NCBI GenBank assembly: GCA_004194705.1
Contig: SADC01000055.1
Location: forward strand, 1 to 64,000
Length of the DNA: 64,000 nucleotides
Direction of reading: 5' to 3'
Source: Ditylenchus dipsaci
Taxonomy: Eukaryota; Nematoda; Chromadorea; Rhabditida; Anguinidae
This document shows, piece by piece, positions 54,210-64,000 of the stretch. Under the pieces are notes generated by a model, which searched no databases, had not been told where the DNA came from, and saw nothing but the letters and a program-made list of their open reading frames with translations. Within the stretch, counting starts at the first letter, position 1, and the number at the start of each line of letters is the position of its first letter. The translations under genes and the position numbers were made by a program.

Positions 54210-54361
54210 GTTGGTAGGTTAACATAAAAATTAGTGAAACTGGTAGTTATCAGCGGTAGTTGGCGAAGTCAGTTAAAAATAACTTAATATTATTCAAAGT
54301 CCTGTTCTTGGCATTGTGCTTTTCACCCACTTTTTCAGACTTTTATTGGGCAAGTTATCTC
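54210..54361 (+). repeat. 152-base direct repeat, copy 1
   Basis: From GGTTAACATAAAAATTAGTG to GCAAGTTATCTCATTGTGTAG this is repeated without visible difference at 54808-54961. A diverged relative of its second half is at 43070-43130. Confidence 0.85.
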
Positions 54362-54807
54362 ATTGTGTAGACAATGATATCAGCTACAGAATGAGTGTTG
54401 ATTTGCATTATAAAATTTTGCAAGAGGTAGCTTAAAAAAGTTGAAAGCCAAAAAATGAAAAAAAAATATTCCGGCAAAAATAGGTTAAACTGGTGCAAGT
54501 CTCCGTGAAGTGCGATTCCTAGTCAGTACGAGTCTTGTTGAGGCTGGATTTCTACAACCGCCACATCCACCATCAACCGGTTGATTGATTTCAGGTTGAT
54601 CAACCCGGTCATAGGTAAATTCAGCGGAACAAATTCAGCGGAGAAAATTCAGCGGAGACTAATTCAGCGGAGCAAATTCAGCGGAAATATAAAAATGCGT
54701 TTCAAATTATTTTTGCTGCAGTGTTTTTTGGGGGAGGAGTAAACTGGGCCATTTCAAACTGGGCCCATTCAAACTGGGCCAAAACTGGGCCCATTTTTGG
54801 CCTAAAA

Positions 54808-54961
54808 AGGTTAACATAAAAATTAGTGAAACTGGTAGTTATCAGCGGTAGTTGGCGAAGTCAGTTAAAAATAACTTAATATTATTCAAAGTCCTGTTCT
54901 TGGCATTGTGCTTTTCACCCACTTTTTCAGACTTTTATTGGGCAAGTTATCTCATTGTGTA
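54808..54961 (+). repeat. 152-base direct repeat, copy 2
   Basis: Second copy of 54210-54361, inside the TTCAGCGGA element. Confidence 0.85.
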
Positions 54962-55004
54962 GTCCGGCTTACTTTAACATCAAGCGAATCGTGACCAAAA
55001 AACC

Positions 55005-55243
55005 GCCTTGAAGTGATTTCTCATCCACAGCTAATCGAAGCCTATGTGCGCATCCGGACAACTAAGGATAACGATTTCATCAATGTTTTGCTCAGAGTGA
55101 TGAAGGGTTCAAAGAGGTTAGATGTTTTACACAAGTTAATTTAATCATCGTACAAAAAGCGCAGGGAAAAATGACGTCTCCAAGATCAGCTCAGAAGAGT
55201 CAAGAAGGAGGATATGAACGAAGATCCAAACTCCTACTATTGA
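55005..55243 (+). pseudogene. coding-like fragment carried by the TTCAGCGGA element
   Basis: VISHPQLIEAYVRIRTTKDN then DFINVLLRVMKGSKR (55013-55118) is followed, after an intron-like gap with GTTAGATG and a weak acceptor, by RLQDQLRRVKKEDMNEDPNS and a stop near 55241. An exon-intron-exon pattern within a non-autonomous element suggests a captured host gene piece. Family not recognised. Confidence 0.35.
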
Positions 55244-55683
55244 AATTATGTTATCTCATCAATGGTTTTTGTTTAGTTGAAAACCGTTAAATTGTTCCTT
55301 TCGTTTATGCTCAAATAAAGATTCGTGGTTGAGCAATGTTTGTATGTTTGTGTGCTGTATGAGTGTCAGCTCTGTTTTAGTTCATCTCCTTCTACCTACA
55401 TAGCCCAAAAAACTAATAAAATCATGCTCCGCTGAATTAGTCACCGCTGAATTTGTTCCGCTGAATTAGTCTCCGCTGAATTTGTTCCGCTGAATTTAAC
55501 TATGACCAAATGGTCAACCGGTAGGTTAATGTTATCATAACTTTTAGTTTTTCTCCACTGGTTTATGGAAAATATTCGGTGATAAACTGCTGAAGGCGAA
55601 TCAACCGGTTGATTTCGCAAAACTGGTCAGTCACTTGGACCTACACTATATCAAAAGTTGACTATATGCTGAAATTTTACTTA

Positions 55684-56735
55684 TTACTGAAAAATATTCA
55701 GTGTCTTTACATTAAAACTTGATTGAGAAATAAAAGCAACAGTTGGCTGAGTTTTACGTTTTTTTACAATTTTTAACAATTGAAAAACAAATTTCCGATA
55801 AGGAGAAACACAGCAAAGAGTAGCAATAAACTCCACAATGGAATGAGCGTCAATAACACAAAAAGCAACCGTCATAGCTGATGCCGTGTGAGAAATTTCA
55901 AACAAGACAAATGAAAAATACATCAATCCAGGTACTAGCAAGAAAACAGTTACTATACAGGCTTGAACTATCGAAATAACAATAATTGAATTTTGAGTTT
56001 TGTTTTTGAAAAGATGCGATTGTGCTTTTGATACATGATAAATAAAAAATCCAGAAGCAGGTATCTGCAGTGAAATAGTAAGAACTAGCGTAGTAAAAGT
56101 CACTAAGTAAGGCACAAATACATAATCAGTAGGAAAACAATGAAAGTTGGTTCAGATTCGAAATAATTTATCAAACTGGGATGATTACTTTGCGTCCATT
56201 CCTTTATGCTCACTCGATTTCGCATAATCGATGAGAAAATAGTGTAGTCCAGACAGCAATGAATGAAAAACAAAATAACTAACACTATTGCAATAGCACT
56301 TTTAAGGTTTAGCCACTTTAAATATTTATTAGGAAAAATCATTAAGTACCGTACAGCCAATGTCAGCATTATTCCAGACACCATGTTTGCGGCTGTTCCA
56401 AGAATAAGCAAACTCATAACTACGCTGCTCAAATAGCCGAAAATGTATCTGCCAAAGCCATTTTGGTATGTAGCAACTAAAGGTGTTAAGACCACAGGTT
56501 TGAAAGTGCCAATGCAAGTCTCGAATACGAAACACCAGAAAGTGTGGTTTAAAATGAACCATTCGAAGTTGCCAAGGGTTTGGATTGAGTGAAGATTATG
56601 TAAAACATAAATGGAGCTAGCAGCCATGTGATTAACAGTGTAAAACTGGAGAAGTAGTAATAGAAATTAAGCAAGACATCTGAGGGTGTGTAATTGTGGA
56701 CATAGCTAATATTCGGCTTGAAGGTGAACCACTTT
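55684..56735 (-). CDS. Srh/Str-type seven-transmembrane chemoreceptor, two frame breaks
   Basis: A chemosensory GPCR of the nematode superfamily, acting in sensory cilia membranes. N-terminal segment (about 56700-56580) reads NYTPSDVLLNFYYYFSSFTL then LITWLLAPFMFYIIF (TM1). The next frame, 56577-56103, reads LGNFEWFILNHTFWCFVFET, CIGTFKPVVLTPL and several hydrophobic helices. The last frame, 56115-55684, reads PYLVTFTTLVLTISLQIPAS (TM5), the TM6-TM7 stretch AFCVIDAHSIVEFIATLC, then the VSPYRKFV motif typical of Srh/Str tails, and a basic C-terminus. Both breaks (near 56580 and 56117) sit in runs of T/A and each is mended by one base, so the gene may be intact in the organism. The start codon was not identified with confidence. 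A broken relative is at 48452-48690. Confidence 0.85.
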
Positions 56736-56950
56736 TATTTTGATTATCCTTTTAGTTGTTTTAGTTAGCGGTTTTACTGAAACAAATATAAAAAACAAGA
56801 CTGAGTGTTGTGTAGCCAATTTTTTTTACATAAAAGCAACTAAATTCACACACTTTCTTCATTGCACTCTTACAAAAAAAATCCAACGAATAATAATTAA
56901 TAACATGTTAGTAACAATTGTTTTCAGATAATCAATTCCTGACTTGAAGA

Positions 56951-57291
56951 AGAGGGAAAAGCTACTTAGGTTTGAAAAGGTGGCCTCGATGGCGCAGTGC
57001 GTAAGCGTTTGCGTTTTTGGCCCAAAATGGTGTTGCAGGTTTGATCCCACGTGGTGCATGCTATTTATTTTGGTTTGTTAGACCAGTTCTATAATTAATG
57101 AGACTTTTTTGACGCCACACATTCGGAATCAGCGACCCAAATTACCCCTAGAACTGGTCAAACAGGCCAAAATAAATAGCATGTCACCTCGTGTGATCGA
57201 ACCTGCAACACCATTTTGGGGCGAAAACGCAAACGGTTACGCACTGCGCCATGGAGGCAACTTTTTCAAACCTAAGTAGCTTTTCCCCTCC
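56951..57291. mobile_element. palindromic element with a tRNA-like unit in each arm, copy 3
   Basis: Best preserved copy. Arms of about 140 bases match at roughly nine positions in ten: GGGAAAAGCTACTTAGGTTT, GGCGCAGTGCGTAAGCGTTT, AAAATGGTGTTGCAGGTT and ATGCTATTTATTTTGG all occur on both sides in inverse orientation. A box GGCGCAGTGCGTAAGCG and B box GGTTYGATCCCAC are spaced as in tRNAs. Confidence 0.88.
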
Positions 57292-57373
57292 TTTAAAACC
57301 CCCTTTAACGTAAATCCAGTCGTGCGTTGGTTGGCTGACTCTTTCATTGACGTATCACTGAGAGGATTAACTG

Positions 57374-57550
57374 TATTACGATAGTTAATACAGTTAACTG
57401 TGGCTATACTGTTAACTGTGGCTATACTGTTAACTGTGGCTATACTGTAACTGTGGCTTTACAGTTAACTGTGGCTTACAGTTAACTGTGGCTTTACAGT
57501 TAACTGTGGCTACAGTAAACTGTGGCTTTACAGTTAACTGTGGCTTTCAA
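57374..57550. repeat. minisatellite, 18-base unit
   Basis: ACAGTTAACTGTGGCTTT / ACTGTTAACTGTGGCTAT is repeated about ten times. GTTAAC makes every unit partly palindromic. Confidence 0.9.
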
Positions 57551-57847
57551 TTCTATATTCAACTGACTATAGAATCCAAGTAAACAAGTCCGTGACATTA
57601 ACAGAAAAAGGCATTGAGGACCTCAAAGGTGTGGTCACGCGTTCTAAATTGTCACCGCCAATTCAATATTTTCACCTAATCATTAAACGTCTGTACGTAT
57701 TTTTCAGCTTGGTTTCATAAACCCAATATTTAAACCCGATACATGGATCTTTCTCGAGATTTTCAAAAAAAAGTTTCAATTGTGATATTATATACTTTTG
57801 GGTATATAATGTAAAATCAGTTTTTCGGTTTATTAATACAAACAGCA

Positions 57848-58112
57848 CTAAAGTAGTTAGCCAACAAGATTTTGCATTTTTATTGATTTACGACCCCACC
57901 CCCTGTCAATCTTAGTTGTGCGGTAAAATTTTGCGGTGAAATTCAAAATTGAGTTAGAGATGCAGAGAAAACTTTTTCTTGGACAGTTTTTTCTGCTTAA
58001 TCTAGTAAACCATGTTTTAATAACAAATTTTACCGCAGAACTAAGATTGACAGGGGGAGGGGGTTGGTTCGTACGTAAATCAATCAAAGTGCAAAATCTT
58101 GTTGGTTAACTA
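57848..58112. mobile_element. fold-back element
   Basis: GTTAGCCAACAAGATTTTGCA at the left and TGCAAAATCTTGTTGGTTAAC at the right, with CCCCCTGTCA / TGACAGGGGG and ATCTTAGTT / AACTAAGAT continuing the pairing. Confidence 0.8.
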
Positions 58113-58217
58113 CTCACTAAAAATTCAAATATTGGGTTTTTGCAAATATTAGATTTCATCATCTCTGGTTTGAATTTGAATATAATGCTGGTATAATACT
58201 GGTTGATTTCCTCTATA

Positions 58218-58318
58218 CAGTCTACTCTCGATATAGAGGAGGTGCAAGAGGTGAAAAAAGTGGCGGACCCTAGGTGGGAACGAACTTTTTACACCAACTC
58301 TATATTGAGAGTAGACTG
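58218..58318. mobile_element. pogo/Tigger-like MITE inside another palindrome
   Basis: CAGTCTACTCTCGATATAGA and TCTATATTGAGAGTAGACTG lie between TA dinucleotides. The core CCTAGGTGGGAACGAACTTT is inside. Its flanks GCTGGTATAATACTGGTTGA and TCAACCGGTATTATACCAGC are themselves inverted, so it inserted at the centre of an older hairpin. Confidence 0.88.
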
Positions 58319-58633
58319 TATAGGGGTAATCAACCGGTATTATACCAGCAAGATAGAGATGATGAAATTATTGAGACAACATAGCTTAAAACAATAGCTT
58401 AAGACTTTAAAATGAGCAAATGTGTAGGTCTTCTAACATTTAGGCGAAAATTTCAAACGAACTTTAGTCGGCATTACTCTATAATGATGAGTACTTCCAG
58501 CTGACCACAACTGTTTTAGCTGCTGCTTATCCTGACTAAATTACTCTGCTATTCTGTTTGTTGATAATTTATTCAATGTGTTGTGTTGTGTTCTCTAGAA
58601 ACAATAATTCTGGCTAGGACAAATGCTGTTATG
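58319..58633. other. no gene recognised
   Basis: AT-rich unassigned DNA. Confidence 0.35.
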
Positions 58634-58972
58634 GCTCGTTCACGGACTGCGACTTAGACTGAAACTTTTTTGGCTACATGAACACCCGTTAGTCTAAGTC
58701 TCAGTTCAAGGTGTTCACGGAGTGAGACTTAGACTGAGATTTAGACAATTTTTTCTTTATGTTTTCATGTCTTTAACGGCTGAAAAACAACTTTAAAACA
58801 TTTCTTTACATGTTTTCTTTCTCCACCGAAAATCTCTCATATTCATCTAACGTTTTCTATGTATATTTCTTAAATTTTAGAAGAGCTCTATGGATACCCT
58901 TTAGTTTCAGTCTAAGTCTTAGCCTGGGTCTAAGTCTCAGTCTAAGTCCAAGTCGCAGTCCGTGAACACCCT
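58634..58972. mobile_element. fold-back with AGTCTA-type arrays
   Basis: GTTCACGGACTGCGACTTAG and GTCGCAGTCCGTGAAC close the element. Arrays of AGTCTAAGTCTC-like hexamers occupy both sides of a central AT-rich stretch. It shares its terminal layout (GTTCAC..ACTGCGACT) with the element in the PLD gene intron at 62338-62655. Confidence 0.75.
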
Positions 58973-59146
58973 TTAGTCCCACTCTAAGTCTTAGTCTGCG
59001 TGGTGGAGGGATCCTATACTGCAACCCTTTACTTTACGTGAAAGTGATCAAATCGCGTAAAAAAGGGGGGGGGAGTTGTGTTCTACTCTGTACTCCAGCC
59101 GCAGAATACACGTGGCCATCTGTTCTAACTTTTTAATATTTCTATA

Positions 59147-59544
59147 AGCCGTATTCATACTCCCTCGGGACACGGGACAATTTTTGAAACACTTTTTTGT
59201 CTCTATCTCGGCTCCCAGCCATCATTTTTCACCGCTTTCATAAAATTCACAAGGAAATTGACCCTGCTCTACAACATAGGAAAAACAGATTTTCCATAAT
59301 TACTTTTAACTGGTTTTTAGGCTGTTCCGCGGGACATATCCCCAGACTTGTCCCGCTGGACAGCAGCTGCGGGACAGCCAAAAATCATTTCTGAATTTCT
59401 GAACAGTATGTATATTGGTTCTATCATGTAAAGCAGGGTCGATTTACCCTAAAATCTGTCGCCAGGATCGAAAAATAGCCCTGTTCCGTGACTTTCTCAG
59501 CATTTGACACGTGTCCCGTGTCCGCGCGAGTATGAATAGGGCTA
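59147..59544. mobile_element. fold-back element
   Basis: GCCGTATTCATACTCCCTCG and GGGACACGGGACA at the left are mirrored by TGTCCCGTGTCCGCGCGAGT and ATGAATAGGGC at the right. GCGGGACA-type motifs recur in the middle. Confidence 0.7.
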
Positions 59545-59719
59545 CAGAAAACTTTCATAGAAATTTCAGTTTTTTTTATCATCTTGACATCCTAGCCCAG
59601 TAGATAGAGACCTTCTATCCTATAGTGCATAATGCTCTTCTGAAAAATTATCGGCCTCTTCAATACTTCGATCGGCTTTCTTCTTTCTCTATTCTCTGAC
59701 ACTTTTCAAGGACCAATGC

Positions 59720-59950
59720 CATCTATGGCCACGAGTATTCCATATTTTGAGTCGGCGAGAGACAGCTTCTTCACTACAAAAATATTTATTGAATTATTAT
59801 TTTTAACTAAGAAGTGATTTTTTCATTGTTTGGCTGGTTTTTCTTCAGAGCTCTGAGCTTAAAAATCACTTTTCGATTAAAAAAAATAAGTCGAAAATTT
59901 TTTTTCGGAGTGAAAAAGCGTGAAAATACTCGTGGCTGTAGACGGTAATA
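59720..59950. repeat. hairpin repeat
   Basis: CTATGGCCACGAGTATT faces AATACTCGTGGCTGTAGACG, followed by complementary AAGTGATTTTT / AAAAATCACTTTTC halves near the middle. Confidence 0.6.
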
Positions 59951-59998
59951 TTCTTTTACCAAAATACGATTTGCAAAGGTCAAAACGATGATAACTTT

Positions 59999-60004
59999 TT
60001 TATT
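59999..60004 (-). promoter_or_regulatory. possible poly(A) signal of the PLD gene
   Basis: AATAAA on the minus strand about 68 bases beyond the stop codon. Confidence 0.45.
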
Positions 60005-60071
60005 ATTAGACCTTCATGAGATTCCAAAAATGCTGGTTAATTCACATAATTTTCAATCTACTAACTCAATC

Positions 60072-63000
60072 CTACAGGCTCAACACCTTGGCATAAGTGG
60101 AGTTCCAGTCTCTGGCAAATACTTCACCGAGTTGCTGAATAATAACTGGAGTTTCTGTTTTTTCTGCTGGTTTAAATACGCATCCAATGCCAGCTGTAAC
60201 AAAACATTTAGATAAGTAAAAAGCAAAAATATTCAGATATACATGTGCAGGTAAAGTTGTTGCCAGTCCAGTTGGAGGTTCCCATATAGGCGGCTTTGTC
60301 GGTCATCGCATATTTGGTGTGGTTGACTCGAATGTAGTCTATGTGTTCCTGACCTGATAGTTTGGGGATCTCGAAGAGTCTCTAAAATTTCGTAGACAGT
60401 GAATATTTTGGAACACCACTCAATTAACCTTGACGCCCACCAGCCAAATCAGCTCGGGGACCAAGCCAATTTTTTTCATATTCAGTGCTAACTTTTTGTT
60501 TTTAAATACACAAACTGTTTTAAGATTGTTTTTTTCTATTTCAAAATAAAAAAATAAAAACGAAAATTCGACCTGGTTCGCCCTAAGCCGATTTACTGGT
60601 GAGGGTCAAATTTAATTGAGTTGTGGGGGTATATACAGAGTGTTTGAAGAATTTCGAACACTTTTAAATAGCAATAATTTTTTTTGTAGACTGACTTTTT
60701 GAGTCCTATAAACGCAGATCGACTCAGAATCGAAAAGCAATTTTTTGGTGTATAAAGTGAAAAACACGATTTTTGCTTGGCCCCCAGGACCCGTAACACA
60801 AGGGGAACCAAGCGAGAATCGTGTTTTTGACTTTTTATACCGAAAAAATTGCTTTTTGATTCTGAGTCGATCTGTGTTTACAGAATTTAAAAATTCGGTC
60901 TACAAAAAAAGTTATGGCGATTTAAAAGTGTTCGAAATTATTAAAACACCCTGTAGATCAATGTAGCCAGATTTTTTAAAATTATTGTATCGTCATGGCA
61001 TGGCTAGAATATGGCTACCTACCACAAAAATGCCACCCTTGTTTTGGATTATTTGGCTGAAATGAAGCAGAGATTTCAGACAGGCAATCATTTCCTTGGG
61101 ACTGTGCTCCCAGTGCTAAAACTGCTTCTAATAAGCAATTAAAAATAAGGAAAACCGAATGTTACGCTAATTAACATTTCCACTTGTACACCTCGATAAG
61201 CAGCTGCCCGAATGGCGTTGTCAATAGCGGGCCAGTAGCTGAAGAGTATGTTTTCTGGTTTTTATTGTTTTAGTCAAGCACTTACTAGCTATTACCTGCA
61301 CCACCTATGGATGTGGCCAGAGGCAGGTAGTCCATTACAGACACTCGCACGTAGTTTTCAGCATCTGTGAATAACTTGAGTATGGCATCTAGGTCGTTTT
61401 CTCGACCAGTGGAGTTGATTGCAACTGGAGCACTCTAAAACCATTGTGGTACAGGTCAATGGTCAAGCAAGCAAAAAAACTTGTTAGTGAAGTAATACCG
61501 CGACTAGGCATTGGCCGGACCTGCCCAAACAGGGGCAAAACCGAAAAACTTCAGCCCCAGGTCGGCATGAGTCATCTTCTTTAGCCAGACATTGACAAAT
61601 AATGGCAAATTTACAATTTCTTTGCAAAAATTTTTAAATTTACTTCAGAAAAAGCAAATTTGTCAAACAAAACTGTATATTTACGACAAATTTTACCAAA
61701 AATCTCTGAAAATTGCAATTTTGACCAATTTCGTCTTTTTTGAAATGGTCTTTTGAAACACTCCTTCAGAGTTTGAACTGGGATTCGGGACGGGAAGGGC
61801 TTTTCTGATTACGTTAAATTCCCAGCCATGCATTATATACTAAAAAAGCTACTATGTTTTCGGAACTTCGGCGAAGAATTTGAAAAAGGTAATCACTTTG
61901 GTCACAAACTAGTTTTTACTATCACAGACTAAAATCGCCTACCGAAAAATATATTTGCGCTGGAGCACTGCCAGTTAGAGCACACTTGGCATAATTCACG
62001 GAATTCAAGGTTGTTTCAGGGAAAAAACTCTGCCACTCAGATGGCTTCATAGTCTTTGCTTGGTCACTGCCAAGAAACCAATAAGCCGAAAATATTTTTC
62101 CTACATCCTCGGCCAGTTCAGGACAGTTGGAGTATAGGACACCTAATTCTTTGATCTCAGTCAGGGAACGCCAGCACATGTTGGCTAAATCGCACAACAG
62201 AAAGGTATCAGCCAGGCATTAAATTGGCTAACCTGAGCCAAGATAGACGTGCTTCCCGTCCACAATCCACATCTTGGTGTGAAGAATGCCAGATCCCACC
62301 AAAGAGGCCATGTCCACACTTCGAACTTCTGCTAGACCTAAAGCTACGATCACATACTGCGACTCCGCCTCCCACAGTGACTACTGTATGTGAACACGCA
62401 ATAGTCGGAGGCGTAGTCAGAAGAGGAGGAGGGTATGTGAACACGAGTGTTCACATAGGTAGTCGGAGGCGGAGTTGGAGGTGGAGTCGGAGTCAAAGCA
62501 TGTGAACTGTGAGCGTTCACACAAGCAGTCGGAGGCAAAGTAGTAGTCGTAGGCGCAGTCGGAGGCAGAGTCACAATATGTGAACACCTGCGCCTCTGCC
62601 TCCGACTTTTGTGTTCACATAGGTAGTCGAAGTCGCAGTATGTGAACGTAGCTTAAATAAGTATACGTGGTTGACAAAATACAGGGTGTAATACAACTTT
62701 TCTTATTTTTCTCAACTCAGCTTTTCATGGAATTTCTCAGCATATAAGGCGAAAAACACCATTTTCACTTGGTCACCCATGTGGTTTAGGCCTTTCCCAT
62801 CCAGAAGCTATCCAAATACCAGGACCAAAACCACAGGCGGCACAACACGAAAATAGTATTTTTCACATTATATATTTCCATAATTTTCATAGAAAAACAA
62901 GTCGATCTGTAAAAACAGATTTTAAAAAATCGGCGTATGAGAAAAGTTATGGCAGCTTAAAAGTGTCCAAAAATCTTGGGAAACCCTGTAGAAGGCCACA

Positions 63001-63540
63001 TCGCATTTACCGTTTTCACTCAAATAGCGGGTGTTTGCTTGATGAAGACGTTCGGTGGGCTCCATCTGTGCAATTTTAACCTAAAAATGGATTGAGATAG
63101 TAAAATTATAGGCACCGAGGTGTAATTAAACTTACTTTCACACCACGCTTCGCGCAATCCACTATAGCTTGGAACAGACCATTGCCCTGGAAAATAATGT
63201 GTCCAATTACAAAAATTTACCAAACTTGAATTCGCTTAAAAAACATACTTTTCCGGCCATAGAATACTCACTTTCCTGGTCCCTGAGCCACCAATAGTAC
63301 GAAGCGATTTCGAGACTATTTTCAGCTTTTTCCAACATCTCCATCCACACTTCAAATGTGCTTCTGTGGCCAAGGCAACTGGAATCTAGACCAGAATACA
63401 TCTGACTGGAATAGTTTCCACAATTTCCAACCTTAAAATATTTCGAGTAACAATATCGTGACACTGTAAAATTAGATATTATAAATAAAAAAAACTACTT
63501 ACCTAGATTCTGACGAAGCAGCTATTGGTTCACGAGACAT
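60072..63540 (-). CDS. PLD3/PLD4-like phospholipase D family protein, 11 exons
   Basis: PLD3/4 relatives are endolysosomal proteins with two HKD motifs; the vertebrate enzymes act as 5' exonucleases. Exons in order: 63503-63540 (MSREPIAASSES), 63249-63463 (EKAENSLEIASYYWWLRDQE), 63136-63186 (AIVDCAKRGVK), 63011-63080, 62233-62337 (HTKMWIVDGKHVYLGS, first HKD), 61943-62184 (ANMCWRSLTEIKELGV), 61286-61434 (DYLPLA), 61166-61238 (YWPAIDNAIRAAAYRGVQVE), 61023-61115 (HWEHSPKEMIACL), 60243-60381 (VNHTKYAMTDKAAYMGTSNW, second HKD), 60072-60193 (stop 60072-60074). Phases agree at every join except the first, where exon 1 ends two bases into a codon and exon 2 needs one. So the start, or the membrane anchor expected there, is uncertain. 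About 430 residues. Introns hold several fold-back elements. Confidence 0.92.
60635..60958. mobile_element. fold-back MITE in a PLD intron
   Basis: ACAGAGTGTTTGAAGAATTTCG...CACTTTTAAAT at the left is mirrored by TTTAAAAGTGTTCGAAATTATT and ACACCCTGTAG at the right. AAACACGATTTTTGCTTGG faces CCAAGCGAGAATCGTG near the centre. ACAGGGTGT-type ends occur in mariner-like MITEs. Confidence 0.75.
62338..62655. mobile_element. fold-back with AGTCGG-type arrays, forming a PLD intron 3' splice site
   Basis: TAAAGCTACGATCACATACTG at the left pairs with CAGTATGTGAACGTAGCTTAA at the right. Between them are arrays of GTCGGAGGCGGAGT-like units broken by TATGTGAACAC. On the minus strand the left end reads CGTAGCTTTAG, and that AG is the acceptor of exon 62233-62337. 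Confidence 0.8.
62685..62995. mobile_element. fold-back MITE in the same PLD intron
   Basis: TACAGGGTGTAATACAACTT and CTTGGGAAACCCTGTAG are the ends, with GGCGAAAAACACCATTTTCAC facing CACGAAAATAGTATTTTTCAC. It ends about 15 bases from the donor of exon 63011-63080. Confidence 0.65.
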
Positions 63541-64000
63541 CGTAAGACTTTTTGTTAATCTAAAAAATTGACGTGAGTTTTTGCTAGAAGAAATAAATAC
63601 CGTACTTCCTCTAATAAAGCCTAATAAAAATCCTTGTTGTTTTCAAGTTTCTACGCCCTGGAAAAATGCCTTATAGACTTTTGAAAACCCAATCAGGCAC
63701 TTTTTAGAAAGTAACAAAGAAAGTTGAGAAGTGAATCCCATCGCTCTTCTCAGAAGAAAAAGCCCCACTTATCTCTTACGATTTCAAACAACCACGAATT
63801 TATTTTATGCAAATAGAATTTTTCGGACAAATATTTATCAATTTGATAGACATGAAAAGATGTGATGAAATATATTTCAGATTGATAGATCTCTTTTTCA
63901 TAGTCTCTATTTTGTGATAGATCTCTGTTTAGTTAAGCTTAAAACTAAAAAATACACAATCAGATGCACAAAATACACAACGCACAACAGTTTTTGCTGT
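63541..64000. other. no gene recognised; upstream of the PLD gene
   Basis: Probable 5' flank of the PLD gene. No TATA-like or splice-leader acceptor could be singled out. Confidence 0.35.

Larger units (their letters stand above)
54596..55520. mobile_element. TIR element with inverted TTCAGCGGA arrays
   Basis: GGTCATAGGTAAATTCAGCGG at the left is mirrored by CCGCTGAATTTAACTATGACC at the right. Five AAATTCAGCGGAG-like units on the left (54617-54685) and five inverted units on the right (55425-55500) lie inside the ends. The second copy of the 152-base direct repeat and a coding-like segment lie within. No clear target duplication. Confidence 0.8.

Noticed and set aside
57374..57550. CRISPR-like regular array
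   Set aside because: Units are contiguous without unique spacers, and the surrounding genes are eukaryotic.
60635..60966. Open frames repeated on the two strands within the PLD intron
   Set aside because: They come from the inverted arms of a fold-back element, which explains the similar peptides.

Overview
The window looks like nuclear DNA from a nematode. It is AT-rich, its genes are broken into small exons by short GT-AG introns, and its recognisable proteins fit Nematoda: a TIR-1/SARM1 gene with an uninterrupted-looking ARM-SAM-SAM-TIR order, two MATH-BTB (BATH) genes, and a seven-transmembrane chemoreceptor of the Srh/Str type with a second broken relative. Species cannot be named from the sequence.

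Layout. 1-3.5 kb: two degraded homeodomain exons and a fold-back element with pyrimidine-rich arrays. 4.5-6.2 kb: BATH gene 1 (minus). 6.8-11.8 kb: mobile DNA, namely a decayed Polinton/Maverick-type DNA polymerase, a hAT transposase C-terminus and a TIR element carrying a tRNA-like core. 12.6 kb: a genuine tRNA-Ile(AAT). 16.6-38.6 kb: a tir-1/SARM1 homologue (minus, about 20 exons). A second BATH gene lies antisense inside one of its introns (23.7-26.3 kb) and a cyclophilin gene (37.06-37.85 kb, same strand) lies inside the first visible intron. 39-48 kb: mostly MITEs and unassigned DNA. 48.4-57 kb: chemoreceptor fragment, a complete hAT transposon with a perfect 8-bp target duplication, minisatellites, and the chemoreceptor gene. 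60.1-63.5 kb: a PLD3/PLD4-like phospholipase D family gene (minus, 11 exons).

The non-coding space is crowded with fold-back elements. I can separate (i) more than a dozen pogo/Tigger-like MITEs with CAGT...ACTG ends at TA sites, many sharing an internal core resembling CCTAGGCGGGAACGAACTT, (ii) TTAA-flanked MITEs, (iii) palindromes in which each arm carries a tRNA-like unit with A and B boxes, and (iv) TIR elements whose subterminal regions are tandem arrays in inverted orientation; three of this last kind (plus one short array-free hairpin) show 8-bp target duplications of the hAT type. Several introns consist almost entirely of such elements.

A technical theme matters for reading any gene here. 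Otherwise well conserved exons (cyclophilin, the SARM1 TIR exon, the chemoreceptor, the hAT transposase, the homeodomains) are each broken by apparent one-base deletions, nearly always in a run of identical bases. This suggests homopolymer contraction in the assembly rather than independent pseudogenisation, so gene-versus-pseudogene calls below are provisional.
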